Assembly (NCBI GenBank): GCA_017860275.1
Contig: JAFNAQ010000005.1
Coordinates: 95,418-159,417 of the forward strand
Length of the DNA stretch: 64,000 nucleotides
Direction of reading: 5' to 3'
DNA from: Bacteroidota bacterium
Lineage (GTDB): Bacteria > Bacteroidota > Bacteroidia > Bacteroidales > P3
The notes under the pieces are model-generated. The model made no database searches. It was not told where the DNA came from and worked only from the letters and a program-made list of their open reading frames with translations. The translations under genes and the position numbers were made by a program. Below, piece after piece: positions 15,611 through 24,855 of the stretch; within the stretch, counting starts at the first letter, position 1; each line of letters opens with the position of its first letter.

Positions 15611-17002
15611 TTATCCGTGTATTGCTTTTCCGTAAGCTGCCTCAATTGCCTCCATCATTGCCTCTGACATTGTTGGATGTGGATGAACTGCATCGATAAT
15701 ATGATGTGCATTGATCTTGTTTTCTCTAGCAAGAACAGCCTCAGCAATCATCTCAGTAACATTATCGCCTATCATATGACAACCTATAAGTTCATCGGTA
15801 TTTGCATCGATGATTACTTTCACAAATCCATCTCTATTTCCTGATGCAGATGCCTTACCTGAAGCCATATACATAAACTTACCTACCTTTATTTCCTTTC
15901 CTGCCTCTTTTGCCTTTTCTTCTGTTAGTCCAACAGAGGCAATTTCTGGAGTTGTGTATGTACAACCAGGAATATTATCATAGCTAATTGGTCTTGGGTT
16001 TAAACCATTTATTGCCTCAACACATATTAAAGCTTCTTTAGAAGAAACGTGTGCAAGAGCCGGTCCATGAACTATATCTCCAATAGCATATACTCCTTCG
16101 ATATTTGTTCTATAATAGTCATCAACAATAACCTTTGTGCGCTCTGTCTTAACTCCTAACTCTTCAAGACCTAGGTTTTCAATATTTGTTGAAACTCCAA
16201 CAGCAGAAAGAACTATATCAGCTTCGATAGTTTCTTCACCCTTCTTTCCCTTTAGAGTAACCTTTAATTTATCGCCTGTAGTATCAACTGCCTCAACAGA
16301 TGTTGATGTCAATACCTTCATTCCATTTTTCTTAAATGCTCTTTGAAGAGTTGAAGCAACTTCTGCATCTTCGTTTGGAACAATTGTTGGCATAAACTCA
16401 ACAAGGGTAACCTTTGTTCCTATTGATTGATAGAAATGAGCAAACTCAGAACCAATTGCTCCTGAACCTACAACAACCATAGATTCTGGCTGAGTGCGCA
16501 AAGTCATTGCTTCTCTATATCCAATTATCTTCTTTCCGTCTTGAGGAAGATTTGGTAATTCTCTTGAACGAGCACCAGTTGCTAAGATTATATGATCTGC
16601 CTCGTATATTTCTTTAGAACCATCTTTTAATTCAACTTCTACCTTCTTTCCTTGTGCAAGTTTTGCATAGCCTTCAATGACTTGAATATTATTCTTCTTC
16701 ATCAAAAACTGTACTCCCTTACTCATATTCTCTGCAACCCCTCTACTACGGTTTACAATTGCATCCATATTTGGCTTTGCTACTCCTTCTAATTCAATCC
16801 CATAATCAGAAGTATGCTTTAGATAATTAAATACTTGTGCAGATTTCAAGAGTGCTTTTGTTGGGATACATCCCCAATTTAAACAAATTCCTCCAAGGTT
16901 TTCTTTTTCAACGATTGCTGTTGAATAACCTAATTGTGCAGCACGTATTGCTGCAACATATCCTCCAGGACCAGAGCCTATAACTATAATATCAAATTTC
17001 AT
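15611..17002 (-). CDS. lpdA: dihydrolipoyl dehydrogenase
   Basis: A 463-residue flavoprotein disulfide reductase. It has the N-terminal FAD motif 'IGSGPGGYVAAIRAAQLG', the redox pair in 'GGICLNWGCIPTKALL', the NAD motif 'VVGSGAIGSEFAHF', 'YAIGDI', and the C-terminal dimer-interface 'HPHPTMSEAMMEA' with the catalytic His-Glu pair. It reoxidises lipoamide on 2-oxoacid dehydrogenase complexes or the glycine cleavage H protein; no such partner is in the window. It lies 11 bases after the Na/Pi cotransporter gene and 13 before rfbC in a minus-strand operon. Confidence 0.95.
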   Translation of the reverse strand: MKFDIIVIGSGPGGYVAAIRAAQLGYSTAIVEKENLGGICLNWGCIPTKALLKSAQVFNYLKHTSDYGIELEGVAKPNMDAIVNRSRGVAENMSKGVQFLMKKNNIQVIEGYAKLAQGKKVEVELKDGSKEIYEADHIILATGARSRELPNLPQDGKKIIGYREAMTLRTQPESMVVVGSGAIGSEFAHFYQSIGTKVTLVEFMPTIVPNEDAEVASTLQRAFKKNGMKVLTSTSVEAVDTTGDKLKVTLKGKKGEETIEADIVLSAVGVSTNIENLGLEELGVKTERTKVIVDDYYRTNIEGVYAIGDIVHGPALAHVSSKEALICVEAINGLNPRPISYDNIPGCTYTTPEIASVGLTEEKAKEAGKEIKVGKFMYMASGKASASGNRDGFVKVIIDANTDELIGCHMIGDNVTEMIAEAVLARENKINAHHIIDAVHPHPTMSEAMMEAIEAAYGKAIHG

Positions 17003-17013
17003 TTGTAAATATT

Positions 17014-18702
17014 TTAATCGTGTGTTTTTTCAATTGCCTCAGTGATATTAATCGCAAAGTCTGCTAATTTCTCATACTGAGCATAAAGACTACTATAATA
17101 TATACCTGTTTGGTATGAATATTCATTATTCTTAATTGATTCTGTATGTTCTGTTCTTAATTGATCTCTGAAACTATTAATCTTGTTTTCAATTTCATCA
17201 GCTTCAATAGATGATACTTGTGAATAATTATTATTCAAATTTTCATCCATTAGTGCAATAGCTTCATGAACATATTCATACATCATATTTAATTTATCTC
17301 TCATTTCTTGAGTAAACCAAATATTCGATTTATTTTTATTGTCAATTGATAATGCTATCTGAAAACAACTATCGCCTATACTTTCTAGATTATCAACAAT
17401 ACGAAGCATTGAACTAACTTGCATTGAAGCAGAATGACTTAACTCTGATTCTGAAACCTTTGTTAGATATGAGGCAATCTCAATTTCCATTCTGTCTGTA
17501 ATTTCTTCGTATTTACATATCCTCTCATAGACTTCTTTATACTTTTTGTCTTCTTTTATTTTTAGTAAGCCAGGAAGCATTTCATACATTCTCAACACTC
17601 GCTTTGAAAATATCTCAATTTCCTTCTTAGCTGGTTCTAGGCTTAACTCTCCAGCAGAGAGCATCCCTAAAGGTAAATATTGTAGTCTGAAATCATCTTC
17701 TTCGTCCTCTTTTGTAGGGATCATTTTATTTACAATCTTGATGATTTGAGGAATAAACCAAACTAATAACATGGTATTAGTGATATTAAAGAAGCTATGG
17801 AAAATAGAAAGTGCAATTGGAATTGCTGTGCTATTAACTAGTGGGTTTACACCCTCTGTCATTAATGATATTTTACTGATCAGGGTAAGTATAGGATTAA
17901 ATAAACACAATATCCATATTACACCTATTACATTAAAAATAAAATGAGCCCTAGCTGCTTTTTTTGCTGTTTTATTTGCTACAACTGCTGCTAAATTTGC
18001 AGTAATTGTTGTCCCAATATTTTCTCCTAACACAAGTGCAGCTCCTACTTCAAAACCTATAAGACCTTTGCTACACATAACAAGTGTAACAGCCATCATT
18101 GCCGAAGAGGATTGAACTACACAAGTAAGTATTGTACCTATTAGTACAAATAATAACGTTGAAAAATATCCATAATTCGATAATGAAGCGATATATTCAA
18201 GCACTCCAGCATATTCGGGCTTAGTAAAGTCAGGAACTCCATTGGTCAAAAACTGCAATCCAAGAAACAATAATGCAAATCCAATTAAAAACTCCCCTAA
18301 GTTTTGCTGTTTCTTGATAAACAAAAGTGGAGTTGCTATTGCAATTATTGGTAAAACACAATCAGATATTGAAAATTTAAAACCCAGTAATGATACTAGC
18401 CATGCTGTAACCGTTGTGCCAATATTTGCACCCATAATCACAGATATTGCTCCAGCTAATGATAAGGCTCCAGCATTAACAAAGCTTACTACCATTACTG
18501 TTGTTGCTGAGGAAGATTGAATAATCGATGTAATCCCCATCCCTGTCAAAACTCCGCTGAACCTATTTGAAGTCATTTTTGAAAGAAAACCTCTTAGACT
18601 GTCACCTGCAAGTTTTTGCAAGGCATCACTCATGATTTTCATCCCATAGAGAAAGACTCCTAATGAGCCTAAAAGTTTAAGAACTAATATAAGTACATCC
18701 AT
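17014..18702 (-). CDS. Na+/phosphate cotransporter (PNaS/NptA type) with PhoU-like tail
   Basis: A 562-residue inner-membrane protein. The first half holds two inverted Na/Pi-cotransporter repeats with the paired 'QSSSATTVMVVSF' (about residue 62 on) and 'VVQSSSAMMAVTLVM' motifs; the C-terminal 200 residues form a soluble helical PhoU-like domain. It imports phosphate, or may export it, with Na+. The frame extends upstream, but that part would lie at or above the predicted transcription start, so Met at 18702 is chosen. It leads the operon with lpdA, rfbC and recQ and has its own promoter. Confidence 0.9.
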   Translation of the reverse strand: MDVLILVLKLLGSLGVFLYGMKIMSDALQKLAGDSLRGFLSKMTSNRFSGVLTGMGITSIIQSSSATTVMVVSFVNAGALSLAGAISVIMGANIGTTVTAWLVSLLGFKFSISDCVLPIIAIATPLLFIKKQQNLGEFLIGFALLFLGLQFLTNGVPDFTKPEYAGVLEYIASLSNYGYFSTLLFVLIGTILTCVVQSSSAMMAVTLVMCSKGLIGFEVGAALVLGENIGTTITANLAAVVANKTAKKAARAHFIFNVIGVIWILCLFNPILTLISKISLMTEGVNPLVNSTAIPIALSIFHSFFNITNTMLLVWFIPQIIKIVNKMIPTKEDEEDDFRLQYLPLGMLSAGELSLEPAKKEIEIFSKRVLRMYEMLPGLLKIKEDKKYKEVYERICKYEEITDRMEIEIASYLTKVSESELSHSASMQVSSMLRIVDNLESIGDSCFQIALSIDNKNKSNIWFTQEMRDKLNMMYEYVHEAIALMDENLNNNYSQVSSIEADEIENKINSFRDQLRTEHTESIKNNEYSYQTGIYYSSLYAQYEKLADFAINITEAIEKTHD

Positions 18703-18735
18703 AATTATATATCTTTGGAAAGTAAAAAAAGTTTG

Positions 18736-18766
18736 CAAATATACATTAATATATGATAATTAGCAA
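18736..18766 (-). promoter_or_regulatory. promoter of the cotransporter-lpdA-rfbC-recQ operon
   Basis: On the minus strand TTG (18766-18764) and TATATTTG (18743-18736) are separated by 20 bases, a full sigma-ABfr match. The predicted start near 18731 gives a leader of about 30 bases. It sits just behind the dnaA terminator. Confidence 0.75.
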
Positions 18767-18780
18767 TTGTTTTCATTAAA

Positions 18781-18820
18781 GAAAAAAAGAAAGGATTATA
18801 CATTCTGCATAATCCTTTCT
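18781..18820 (-). terminator. rho-independent terminator after dnaA
   Basis: AGAAAGGATTAT (18820-18809 read on the minus strand) pairs over 12 bp with ATAATCCTTTCT (18799-18788), with a 9-base loop, followed by a T-rich tract on the minus strand (18787-18781). Confidence 0.85.
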
Positions 18821-18837
18821 CAAATATAATGATAATA

Positions 18838-20265
18838 TTAATCCGCTATTTTCTTCTCAATATCATCTACCCAAGTTTTATAGTTTTTGTCGGTATTATA
18901 TTGATTGACGACTTGCTTACATGCATGAAGTACTGTTGCATGGTCTTTTTTCCCACATTGAGAACCTATTATTGCTAAAGAATGTTTTGTAAGTTTCTTT
19001 GCAAAATACATTGTTAACTGACGAGCTCTTACTACTTCTTTTTTTCTTGTTTGAGATTGGATATTATCTACTGAAATATTAAAATAATCGCAAACAACCT
19101 TTTGAATATAATCAATTGATACCTCTCTGACATTACTTTTGATAAACTTATCTATCATTTGTCTAGCAAGATCAATAGTAATTGTTTTCTTATTGAAAGA
19201 AGATTGCGCAAGTAAAGAAATTAAGGCTCCTTCTAGCTCTCTAACACTTGTATTAATATTATATGCTAAGTATTCAATTATTTCATATGGCATTTCAATG
19301 CCATCTTTATATAACTTATTTTTTAGAATCTTTATTCTTGTCTCAACATCTGGACCTTGCAAATCAGCACCTAAACCCCATTTAAGACGAGAAATCACTC
19401 TTTGTTCAAAATCTGAAAGTTCGGCAGGAGTTTTATCAGATGTAATTACAAGTTGCTTCCCTGCTGAATGAAGAGTATTGAAAATATGGAAAAATGCATC
19501 TTGAGTCCCTGTTTTCTTTGCAAAAAACTGAATATCATCAATAATCAACAAATCTATCATTTGATAGAATTGCATAAAATCATTCTTAGTATTATTAATT
19601 ACAGACTGAGAGTATTGTTGAAAAAACTGCTCTGCTGAAACATATAATACAGTCTTATCTGGATAATTCTTCTTTGTCTCAAGACCTATAGCATGTGCTA
19701 GATGTGTTTTTCCTAAACCAACACTTGAATAAAGGAATAATGGATTAAAAGAAGATTTCCCTGGATTTTTTGATACAGCATAACCTGCACTTCTAGCAAG
19801 ACGATTACAATCCCCCTCAATAAAATTATCGAAAGATAGGTAATCATTCAATTGGGAGTTAATCTTTAGCTTTTTTAGCCCTGGAAGAATAAATGGATTT
19901 GGGAATTCCCTTGAAGGAGTATTATTAATATCCAAAGGAACATTTATTGGTTTATTGTAAGTGGCAGACTTATCAGTTGATGGTTGTAAAGTAGAATAAG
20001 GCATTCCTGAATCCATTACAATACTATATTGTAATTTAGATCCATTACCTATTTCTCTTCTGATGGTTTTCTTAAGGAGATCAACATAGTTCTCTTCTAA
20101 CCAATCACAAAAAAATTGACTTGGCACCTGAATTGTCAACACCTTTCCATCCAATTGAAGAGGACGAATAGGTTCAAACCAAGTCTTATATAAGTATTCG
20201 TTTTCAAGGTTATCTTTTATAATCTTTAAACAACTACTCCATACTTCTACATGACCTCTTTGCAT
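18838..20265 (-). CDS. dnaA: chromosomal replication initiator DnaA
   Basis: A 475-residue DnaA. Domain I spans about residues 1-80 ('WSSCLKIIKDNLENEYLYKTWFEPI'; shown in part as YKTWFEPI), a linker follows, and the AAA+ domain carries Walker A 'SSVGLGKTHLAHAIG' (about 180-194), Walker B 'LLIIDDIQFF', and 'GADLQGPD..TRIKIL'. Domain IV contains the DnaA-box-binding helix-turn-helix with 'KKDHATVLHACKQV'. It opens the origin and regulates initiation. The frame extends five residues upstream, but Met at 20265 (MQRGHVEVW) fits better. A TAATTTTG box on the minus strand at 20328-20335 may be its -7 element. A terminator follows at 18781-18820. Confidence 0.96.
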   Translation of the reverse strand: MQRGHVEVWSSCLKIIKDNLENEYLYKTWFEPIRPLQLDGKVLTIQVPSQFFCDWLEENYVDLLKKTIRREIGNGSKLQYSIVMDSGMPYSTLQPSTDKSATYNKPINVPLDINNTPSREFPNPFILPGLKKLKINSQLNDYLSFDNFIEGDCNRLARSAGYAVSKNPGKSSFNPLFLYSSVGLGKTHLAHAIGLETKKNYPDKTVLYVSAEQFFQQYSQSVINNTKNDFMQFYQMIDLLIIDDIQFFAKKTGTQDAFFHIFNTLHSAGKQLVITSDKTPAELSDFEQRVISRLKWGLGADLQGPDVETRIKILKNKLYKDGIEMPYEIIEYLAYNINTSVRELEGALISLLAQSSFNKKTITIDLARQMIDKFIKSNVREVSIDYIQKVVCDYFNISVDNIQSQTRKKEVVRARQLTMYFAKKLTKHSLAIIGSQCGKKDHATVLHACKQVVNQYNTDKNYKTWVDDIEKKIAD

Positions 20266-20658
20266 ATTAGTTAAAAACAAAAAAAATTAAACAAATGATA
20301 TATTGAGACTATTTATTTTCCCAATCACAAAATTATATCAAAAATAATCCAATTAAATTTTATTTTCTACTTGCATATTCCAAAAAATATACATACAAAT
20401 CACCTAAACAATAAAGTCCAGAGAAAGGACTTTATTTAAAAAAATCTCAATTTGTATAGTTTTCAACAAGTTCTGAAAAATATTAACATTAGACTGGCAA
20501 TATATAATAAAGTTTTCTATAAAAAAAATTATTTAGCAACTAAATTGCATAAAATATCAACAATAAAAATCAATGATATAAATCTGGTTTACAGTCTATT
20601 AAAGAGACTAATAACAATATTAACTAACAAAACACCAAACCAAACTTCTTTTTTAACA
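20266..20658. other. 393-base AT-rich region upstream of dnaA
   Basis: No gene was found. It contains a 10-bp perfect hairpin (AATAAAGTCC at 20410-20419 with GGACTTTATT at 20427-20436) without a proper T-tract on either strand, and two TCAACA-type nonamers (TTTTCAACA at 20460, ATATCAACA at 20554). A closer DnaA-box-like TTATCAACA lies at 20708-20716 inside yigZ. An origin role is possible but not shown. Confidence 0.5.
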
Positions 20659-21270
20659 TTAAATCAAAGATAAAAATTTAACGCTCACATTTGAAATTGA
20701 AGACAAGTTATCAACAATTTTCACAGAGTTGGATTTTCTTGTAATAAACTCTAAATAGCAATCCATTTCAAAACGATGATTTTGTTGAATAACGTCGAAT
20801 TCTTTTAAAATTTTCATAACATCATTCATAAGTACATACTCAAAACTAACACTGTAGAGTTCATTGACTGTTTTCTCAATAATGCAAGAATTATTAAGAA
20901 CATCAATCGTTGCCTGCTTATATGCGTTAATTAATCCACTAACTCCAAGCTTTGTCCCACCAAAATATCTAATAACAACAACTAAAATATTTGTTAAATC
21001 TTTTGATAGCAACTGTCCATATATAGGTTTTCCTGCAGTTGAAGATGGTTCTCCATCATCATTCATCCTAAAAGTCGACTTATCAAATCCTAAAATATAT
21101 GAATAACAATGATGTCTTGCATCGTAATATTCCTTCTTAATATCCTTAATAATATCCTTAACCTCATTCTCATTTGAAACTGGAAAAGCTAGCGAAATAA
21201 ACTTACTTCCCTTCTCCTTATATATTCCTTCTGACCTCTCCTTGATAGTTAAATAAGTATCTTCAAACAT
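20659..21270 (-). CDS. yigZ: YigZ/IMPACT-family protein
   Basis: A 203-residue protein of the UPF0029/IMPACT family. The N-terminal domain carries the characteristic 'YDARHHCYSYILG' and 'DDGEPSSTAGKPI' motifs and 'VVVIRYFGGTKLGVSGLI'; the C-terminal domain is the smaller ferredoxin-like YigZ-type domain. In eukaryotes IMPACT modulates Gcn2 signalling; the bacterial role is not established. It follows ribD by 20 bases on the same strand, and probably shares its transcript. Confidence 0.9.
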   Translation of the reverse strand: MFEDTYLTIKERSEGIYKEKGSKFISLAFPVSNENEVKDIIKDIKKEYYDARHHCYSYILGFDKSTFRMNDDGEPSSTAGKPIYGQLLSKDLTNILVVVIRYFGGTKLGVSGLINAYKQATIDVLNNSCIIEKTVNELYSVSFEYVLMNDVMKILKEFDVIQQNHRFEMDCYLEFITRKSNSVKIVDNLSSISNVSVKFLSLI

Positions 21271-21290
21271 ATCTCACTTCAAAATCAATA

Positions 21291-22334
21291 TTAATAACTA
21301 TAGTTTCTATAAAATTTGATCTTATTGTCTCCAAAATTCTCAACTCTATCCAACAACACATCAGCTATAGTTGGAGATTTTAGCCCATGATAAAACCTAT
21401 TATTACCAACAAGAACATTAGCTTCATCCCAAGCTCCCTTGTCAAGAAAACTATCTAAAGTATGCCTTCCTCCCTCAACAATAATTGATTTTATTTTTAT
21501 ACTATATATATATTGTATAATTTGATCTATTATATCTTTTTCAAAATCTAGTCGGACAAAAACCATATTTCCCTTTTCTTCACCAATAAGAGAATTAAAA
21601 ATAATTGTTCTTTGACTATTATCGTATATATTTCTATCTTTTGAGATATTCAAATCCCTATCAATTATTAATCTAATAGGTTGCTTACCCGCAACATAAC
21701 GAACATTTAGTCTTGGATTATCATTTATTACAGTATTTTTTCCAACTAAAATTGCATCCTCCTCTGACCTTTGCTTATGAACCCAAACCTTTAAGTTATC
21801 ATTTGTAATCCAATAATCTTTCACCTCTCTTTTTCTATCTATATCCATAAATCCATCAATGGTTTCAGCCCATTTAAGAATAATATATGGTCTGAATTTC
21901 TCGTGAGAGGTAAAAAATCTCTTATTAAGCTCCCTACCCTCTTTTTCCAGCACACCAACAACAACTTCTATTCCTGCATCTTCAAGAATCTTTATCCCTC
22001 CTCCATCAACCTTTGGATTAGGGTCTCTATTACAAATTACTACCTTTGGAATATTGGAAGCAACAATTAAATTTGCACAAGGAGGAGTCTTACCGTAATG
22101 ACAACAAGGTTCAAGACTAACATATAGAGTCGATTTCTTTAGAAGCTGCTTATCCTCAACGCTGTTAATAGCATTGACCTCCGCATGAGCCTGCCCATAT
22201 ATCTTATGATAGCCCTCACCAATTATTCTATCATCACAAACAATAACACAGCCTACCATAGGATTAGGGCTTACGTTTCCTGCCCCAAGCCTAGCTAATT
22301 CCAAACATCTTCTTATATATATTTCGTCTTTCAT
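21291..22334 (-). CDS. ribD: bifunctional riboflavin biosynthesis protein RibD
   Basis: A 347-residue two-domain enzyme of riboflavin synthesis. The N-terminal deaminase has zinc ligands in HAEVNAI and 'PCCHYGKTPPC'; the C-terminal domain is the NADPH-dependent pyrimidine reductase ('ILKWAETIDGFMD', 'NDNPRLNVR', 'IIVEGGRHTLDSF'). Start at 22334 (MKDEIYIRRC) is preferred to the Met four codons upstream. It deaminates and then reduces the GTP cyclohydrolase II product. It is divergent from prmC, a frequent arrangement in Bacteroidota, with 79 bases between start codons. Confidence 0.94.
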   Translation of the reverse strand: MKDEIYIRRCLELARLGAGNVSPNPMVGCVIVCDDRIIGEGYHKIYGQAHAEVNAINSVEDKQLLKKSTLYVSLEPCCHYGKTPPCANLIVASNIPKVVICNRDPNPKVDGGGIKILEDAGIEVVVGVLEKEGRELNKRFFTSHEKFRPYIILKWAETIDGFMDIDRKREVKDYWITNDNLKVWVHKQRSEEDAILVGKNTVINDNPRLNVRYVAGKQPIRLIIDRDLNISKDRNIYDNSQRTIIFNSLIGEEKGNMVFVRLDFEKDIIDQIIQYIYSIKIKSIIVEGGRHTLDSFLDKGAWDEANVLVGNNRFYHGLKSPTIADVLLDRVENFGDNKIKFYRNYSY

Positions 22335-22392
22335 TATTATATTCACTATTTAAGAATACAAATTTAGATAATTATTCGGATAAAAATTGTTT

Positions 22393-22400
22393 TATCTTTG
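22393..22400 (+). promoter_or_regulatory. -7 box of prmC
   Basis: TATCTTTG matches TAnnTTTG. With the SRP-calibrated spacing the transcript would start near 22405, only about 9 bases before the ATG at 22414. This decides against the longer reading frame that begins at 22387, upstream of the promoter. Confidence 0.55.
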
Positions 22401-22413
22401 CAAAAACGTTTTT

Positions 22414-23262
22414 ATGAGAATACCATCAAATAAAATTTGCGACATAACCCGATTTGCCTTAAATGAACTAAACGGCATATACCCAGAGAGAGAGATTAAA
22501 TCCTTAGTCAATATATTAATTACTCATTTTACTGGTTTTTCTCTAGCTACAATAATAGCAGAACCAAATAAAACGGTGTTGGAATCAGATCTATTAAAGC
22601 TAAACTTCGCAATAAAAGACCTTAAGGCAGAAAAACCTTTGCAATATATTATAGGAGAGACTGAATTTTATGGACTAAACATAAGACTTAAACACAATGT
22701 GCTAATACCTCGTCCAGAAACAGAAGAACTTGTAGACCTAATCATAAAGGAAAACAAGGACATACCTAATCTTAGGATTGCAGACTTAGGAACAGGAAGT
22801 GGAGCAATAGCACTAGCAATAAAAAAGAATATCCCTAATGCAGAGGTTTTTGGTTTTGATATTTCAGAGGATGCTCTTTTACAATCCAAAGATAACGCAA
22901 CAAAGCTTAACCTTGACGTTATATTTGAAGAGGGTAATATATTAGATAATAATTTCACCAAAGAAAGATTCGATTTAATTGTTTCAAATCCTCCATATGT
23001 AATGGAAAAAGAAAAGAAAGAGATTAGAAATAATGTATTAGAATACGAGCCGCATCTTGCATTATTCGTTTCAAACAGTGACCCTCTAATATATTATAGA
23101 GCTATTGCAGAATTTGCAAAGACAAATCTAAATAAAGGCGGAAAGGTTTATCTTGAAATAAACGAGGCCTTAGGACAAGAGACTGCCGAATTATTTAATT
23201 GCACGACAAGAATAATCAAAGATATATTCGATAAGGACAGGATTATTGTAGCCAATTACTAA
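22414..23262 (+). CDS. prmC: release factor glutamine methyltransferase PrmC
   Basis: A 282-residue SAM-dependent methyltransferase that methylates the GGQ glutamine of release factors. Motifs: 'GETEFYGLNIRLKHNVLIPRPETEELVD' (given here as VLIPRPETEELV), 'RIADLGTGSGAIALAI' for SAM binding, and the catalytic NPPY in 'LIVSNPPYVMEKE'. Start chosen at 22414 because the -7 box lies at 22393-22400. Its 3' end overlaps the convergent pabA by 20 bases. Confidence 0.95.
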   Translation: MRIPSNKICDITRFALNELNGIYPEREIKSLVNILITHFTGFSLATIIAEPNKTVLESDLLKLNFAIKDLKAEKPLQYIIGETEFYGLNIRLKHNVLIPRPETEELVDLIIKENKDIPNLRIADLGTGSGAIALAIKKNIPNAEVFGFDISEDALLQSKDNATKLNLDVIFEEGNILDNNFTKERFDLIVSNPPYVMEKEKKEIRNNVLEYEPHLALFVSNSDPLIYYRAIAEFAKTNLNKGGKVYLEINEALGQETAELFNCTTRIIKDIFDKDRIIVANY

Positions 23263-23806
23263 TAATCTCTCTTCCGCAATTTGAGATTATTGACTCTGGG
23301 TGAAATTGAAGTCCATTAATTTTATAATAAGGGTGATAAACACTCATTATATTTCCATCCTCATCATAGGAGCTAACTCTTAGTTTATCTCCGATACCAT
23401 CTCCAACCCAAGAATGATAGCGTCCAATAACTGGGTTTTTAGGGAGGTTATTCATCAACCTATCATTATAATCAATAATATTTAGAGAAGATAAATGCCC
23501 ATGCTTAGGAAAATCCATAATCTTAAGACTTCCACCGAAATATTCGATAATTGCTTGATGCCCTAGACACACTCCAAGAATTGAATGAGAAGTATAAGTT
23601 TTATCAATAAGTCTTAGCAATTCTCCAGCCTCTAAGGGAATACCAGGTCCTGGAGAGAGAATAATCTTATCATATAAATCCAAAGACTCAAAATCAATTT
23701 CATCATTCTTCATAATATCAACACCGAAATTAGAAACCTCTCTAATCAAGCCTATTATATTATAAACGAAGGAGTCGTGATTATCAATAATCAATATAGA
23801 TGACAT
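23243..23806 (-). CDS. pabA: aminodeoxychorismate synthase glutamine amidotransferase subunit
   Basis: A 187-residue class I glutamine amidotransferase with the catalytic Cys in 'LGVCLGHQAI' and the His-Glu pair in 'LQFHPESI'. It supplies ammonia to PabB. PabA and TrpG cannot be separated by the domain alone, but the divergent pabB with its Lys active site and pabC beside it, and the absence of trp genes here, support PabA. It overlaps prmC convergently by 20 bases and is divergent from pabB with 62 bases between. Confidence 0.88.
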   Translation of the reverse strand: MSSILIIDNHDSFVYNIIGLIREVSNFGVDIMKNDEIDFESLDLYDKIILSPGPGIPLEAGELLRLIDKTYTSHSILGVCLGHQAIIEYFGGSLKIMDFPKHGHLSSLNIIDYNDRLMNNLPKNPVIGRYHSWVGDGIGDKLRVSSYDEDGNIMSVYHPYYKINGLQFHPESIISNCGREIISNWLQ

Positions 23807-23828
23807 ATATTATTCTATTTTTATAGTA

Positions 23829-23836
23829 CAAAGATA
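23829..23836 (-). promoter_or_regulatory. -7 box of pabA
   Basis: TATCTTTG on the minus strand, 22 bases before the pabA ATG. No TTG at the expected spacing. Confidence 0.45.
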
Positions 23837-23856
23837 GTGAATATAATTAATTCGAC

Positions 23857-23864
23857 TAATTTTG
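23857..23864 (+). promoter_or_regulatory. -7 box abutting the pabB start codon
   Basis: TAATTTTG fits TAnnTTTG and ends four bases before the ATG at 23869, so the predicted transcript begins at or next to the start codon (leaderless). No clear TTG at 19-21 bases was found. Confidence 0.55.
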
Positions 23865-23868
23865 CATT

Positions 23869-24843
23869 ATGATTAAGGTAAATGAGATAAGACAGAGAAT
23901 GAACGCTTTTGGTAGAGATAGAAAGCCATTCTTATTTATTATTGACTTCGAAAAAGAAAACGGATACTTTATTGAAAACCCCATAAACCAAGAAGATATC
24001 CTCTTTAATATTGAGGGCATTACCAATTCATCCTCTAAAGATTTTAATATTTCCGACAAGGAGGCTTATCTAAAACACTATCCCCTATCTTATGATGATT
24101 ATAAGAAAAAGTTCGATATTGTTCATAAGGCATTACTTCGTGGCGATAGCTTCCTAACAAACCTTACACTAAAGACGAGGATAGATACCAACCTTTCCCT
24201 TGAAGAGATTTATCATAGGAGTAATTCCCCATTTAAACTCTATATAAAGGATAGTCTTGTATGCTTTTCTCCAGAGTGTTTCGTAAGGATAATTAATAAT
24301 AAGATTTCCACCTATCCAATGAAGGGAACAATCGATGCCAATATCCCCGATGCTGAGAATATTATACTCAACGATTATAAGGAGACTGCCGAGCATTATA
24401 CTATTGTTGACCTAATGCGTAACGACCTTAATCAAATAGCTAGGAATATTAGGGTGGAGCGTTTTAGATATTTAGACCTAATAAACACAAATAAGGGTAA
24501 GATATTTCAGGTAAGCTCAGAGGTTATTGGAGATTTAGAGGATGATTACAATAATAATATTGGAGATATAATTCTTGAACTTCTACCTGCCGGCTCAATA
24601 TCTGGAGCTCCAAAGGAGTCAACCGTTAGCATTATCAATAAAGCAGAAAAAGAGAAAAGAGGATTTTATACTGGTGTCTTTGGATACTTCGATGGCAAGA
24701 ACCTAAACTCTGCCGTTCTAATAAGATATATCGAGAAAGAAAATGAAGAATTTTTCTTTCGCTCTGGTGGTGGGATAACCATCAATAGCAATCCAAAGGA
24801 CGAGTACCAAGAGGTTATTGATAAGATTTACCTTCCCTTTTAA
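23869..24843 (+). CDS. pabB: aminodeoxychorismate synthase component I (short form)
   Basis: A 324-residue chorismate-utilising enzyme. The active-site motif reads YPMKGTI (residues 149-155); Lys152 is the residue that marks aminodeoxychorismate synthase, where anthranilate synthase has Ala. Other motifs: 'DLMRNDLNQIARN' (181-193), 'QVSSEVIG', 'LLPAGSISGAPK', and 'FRSGGGITINSNP'. It makes aminodeoxychorismate with PabA for folate synthesis. The protein is shorter than the E. coli enzyme because the N-terminal domain is reduced, as is usual in Bacteroidota. pabC follows after 12 bases. The start MIKVNEIRQRMN agrees with relatives, and the -7 box predicts a leaderless mRNA. Confidence 0.92.
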   Translation: MIKVNEIRQRMNAFGRDRKPFLFIIDFEKENGYFIENPINQEDILFNIEGITNSSSKDFNISDKEAYLKHYPLSYDDYKKKFDIVHKALLRGDSFLTNLTLKTRIDTNLSLEEIYHRSNSPFKLYIKDSLVCFSPECFVRIINNKISTYPMKGTIDANIPDAENIILNDYKETAEHYTIVDLMRNDLNQIARNIRVERFRYLDLINTNKGKIFQVSSEVIGDLEDDYNNNIGDIILELLPAGSISGAPKESTVSIINKAEKEKRGFYTGVFGYFDGKNLNSAVLIRYIEKENEEFFFRSGGGITINSNPKDEYQEVIDKIYLPF

Positions 24844-24855
24844 TTCCTTTTTACT

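Noticed and set aside
20452..20673. 73-codon plus-strand frame upstream of dnaA
   Set aside because: AT-driven frame with no start context, in a region with likely regulatory or origin signals.
23243..23806. Assignment as TrpG (anthranilate synthase subunit)
   Set aside because: The adjacent component I has the Lys-type PMKGT motif of aminodeoxychorismate synthase and pabC follows; no trp genes are near.
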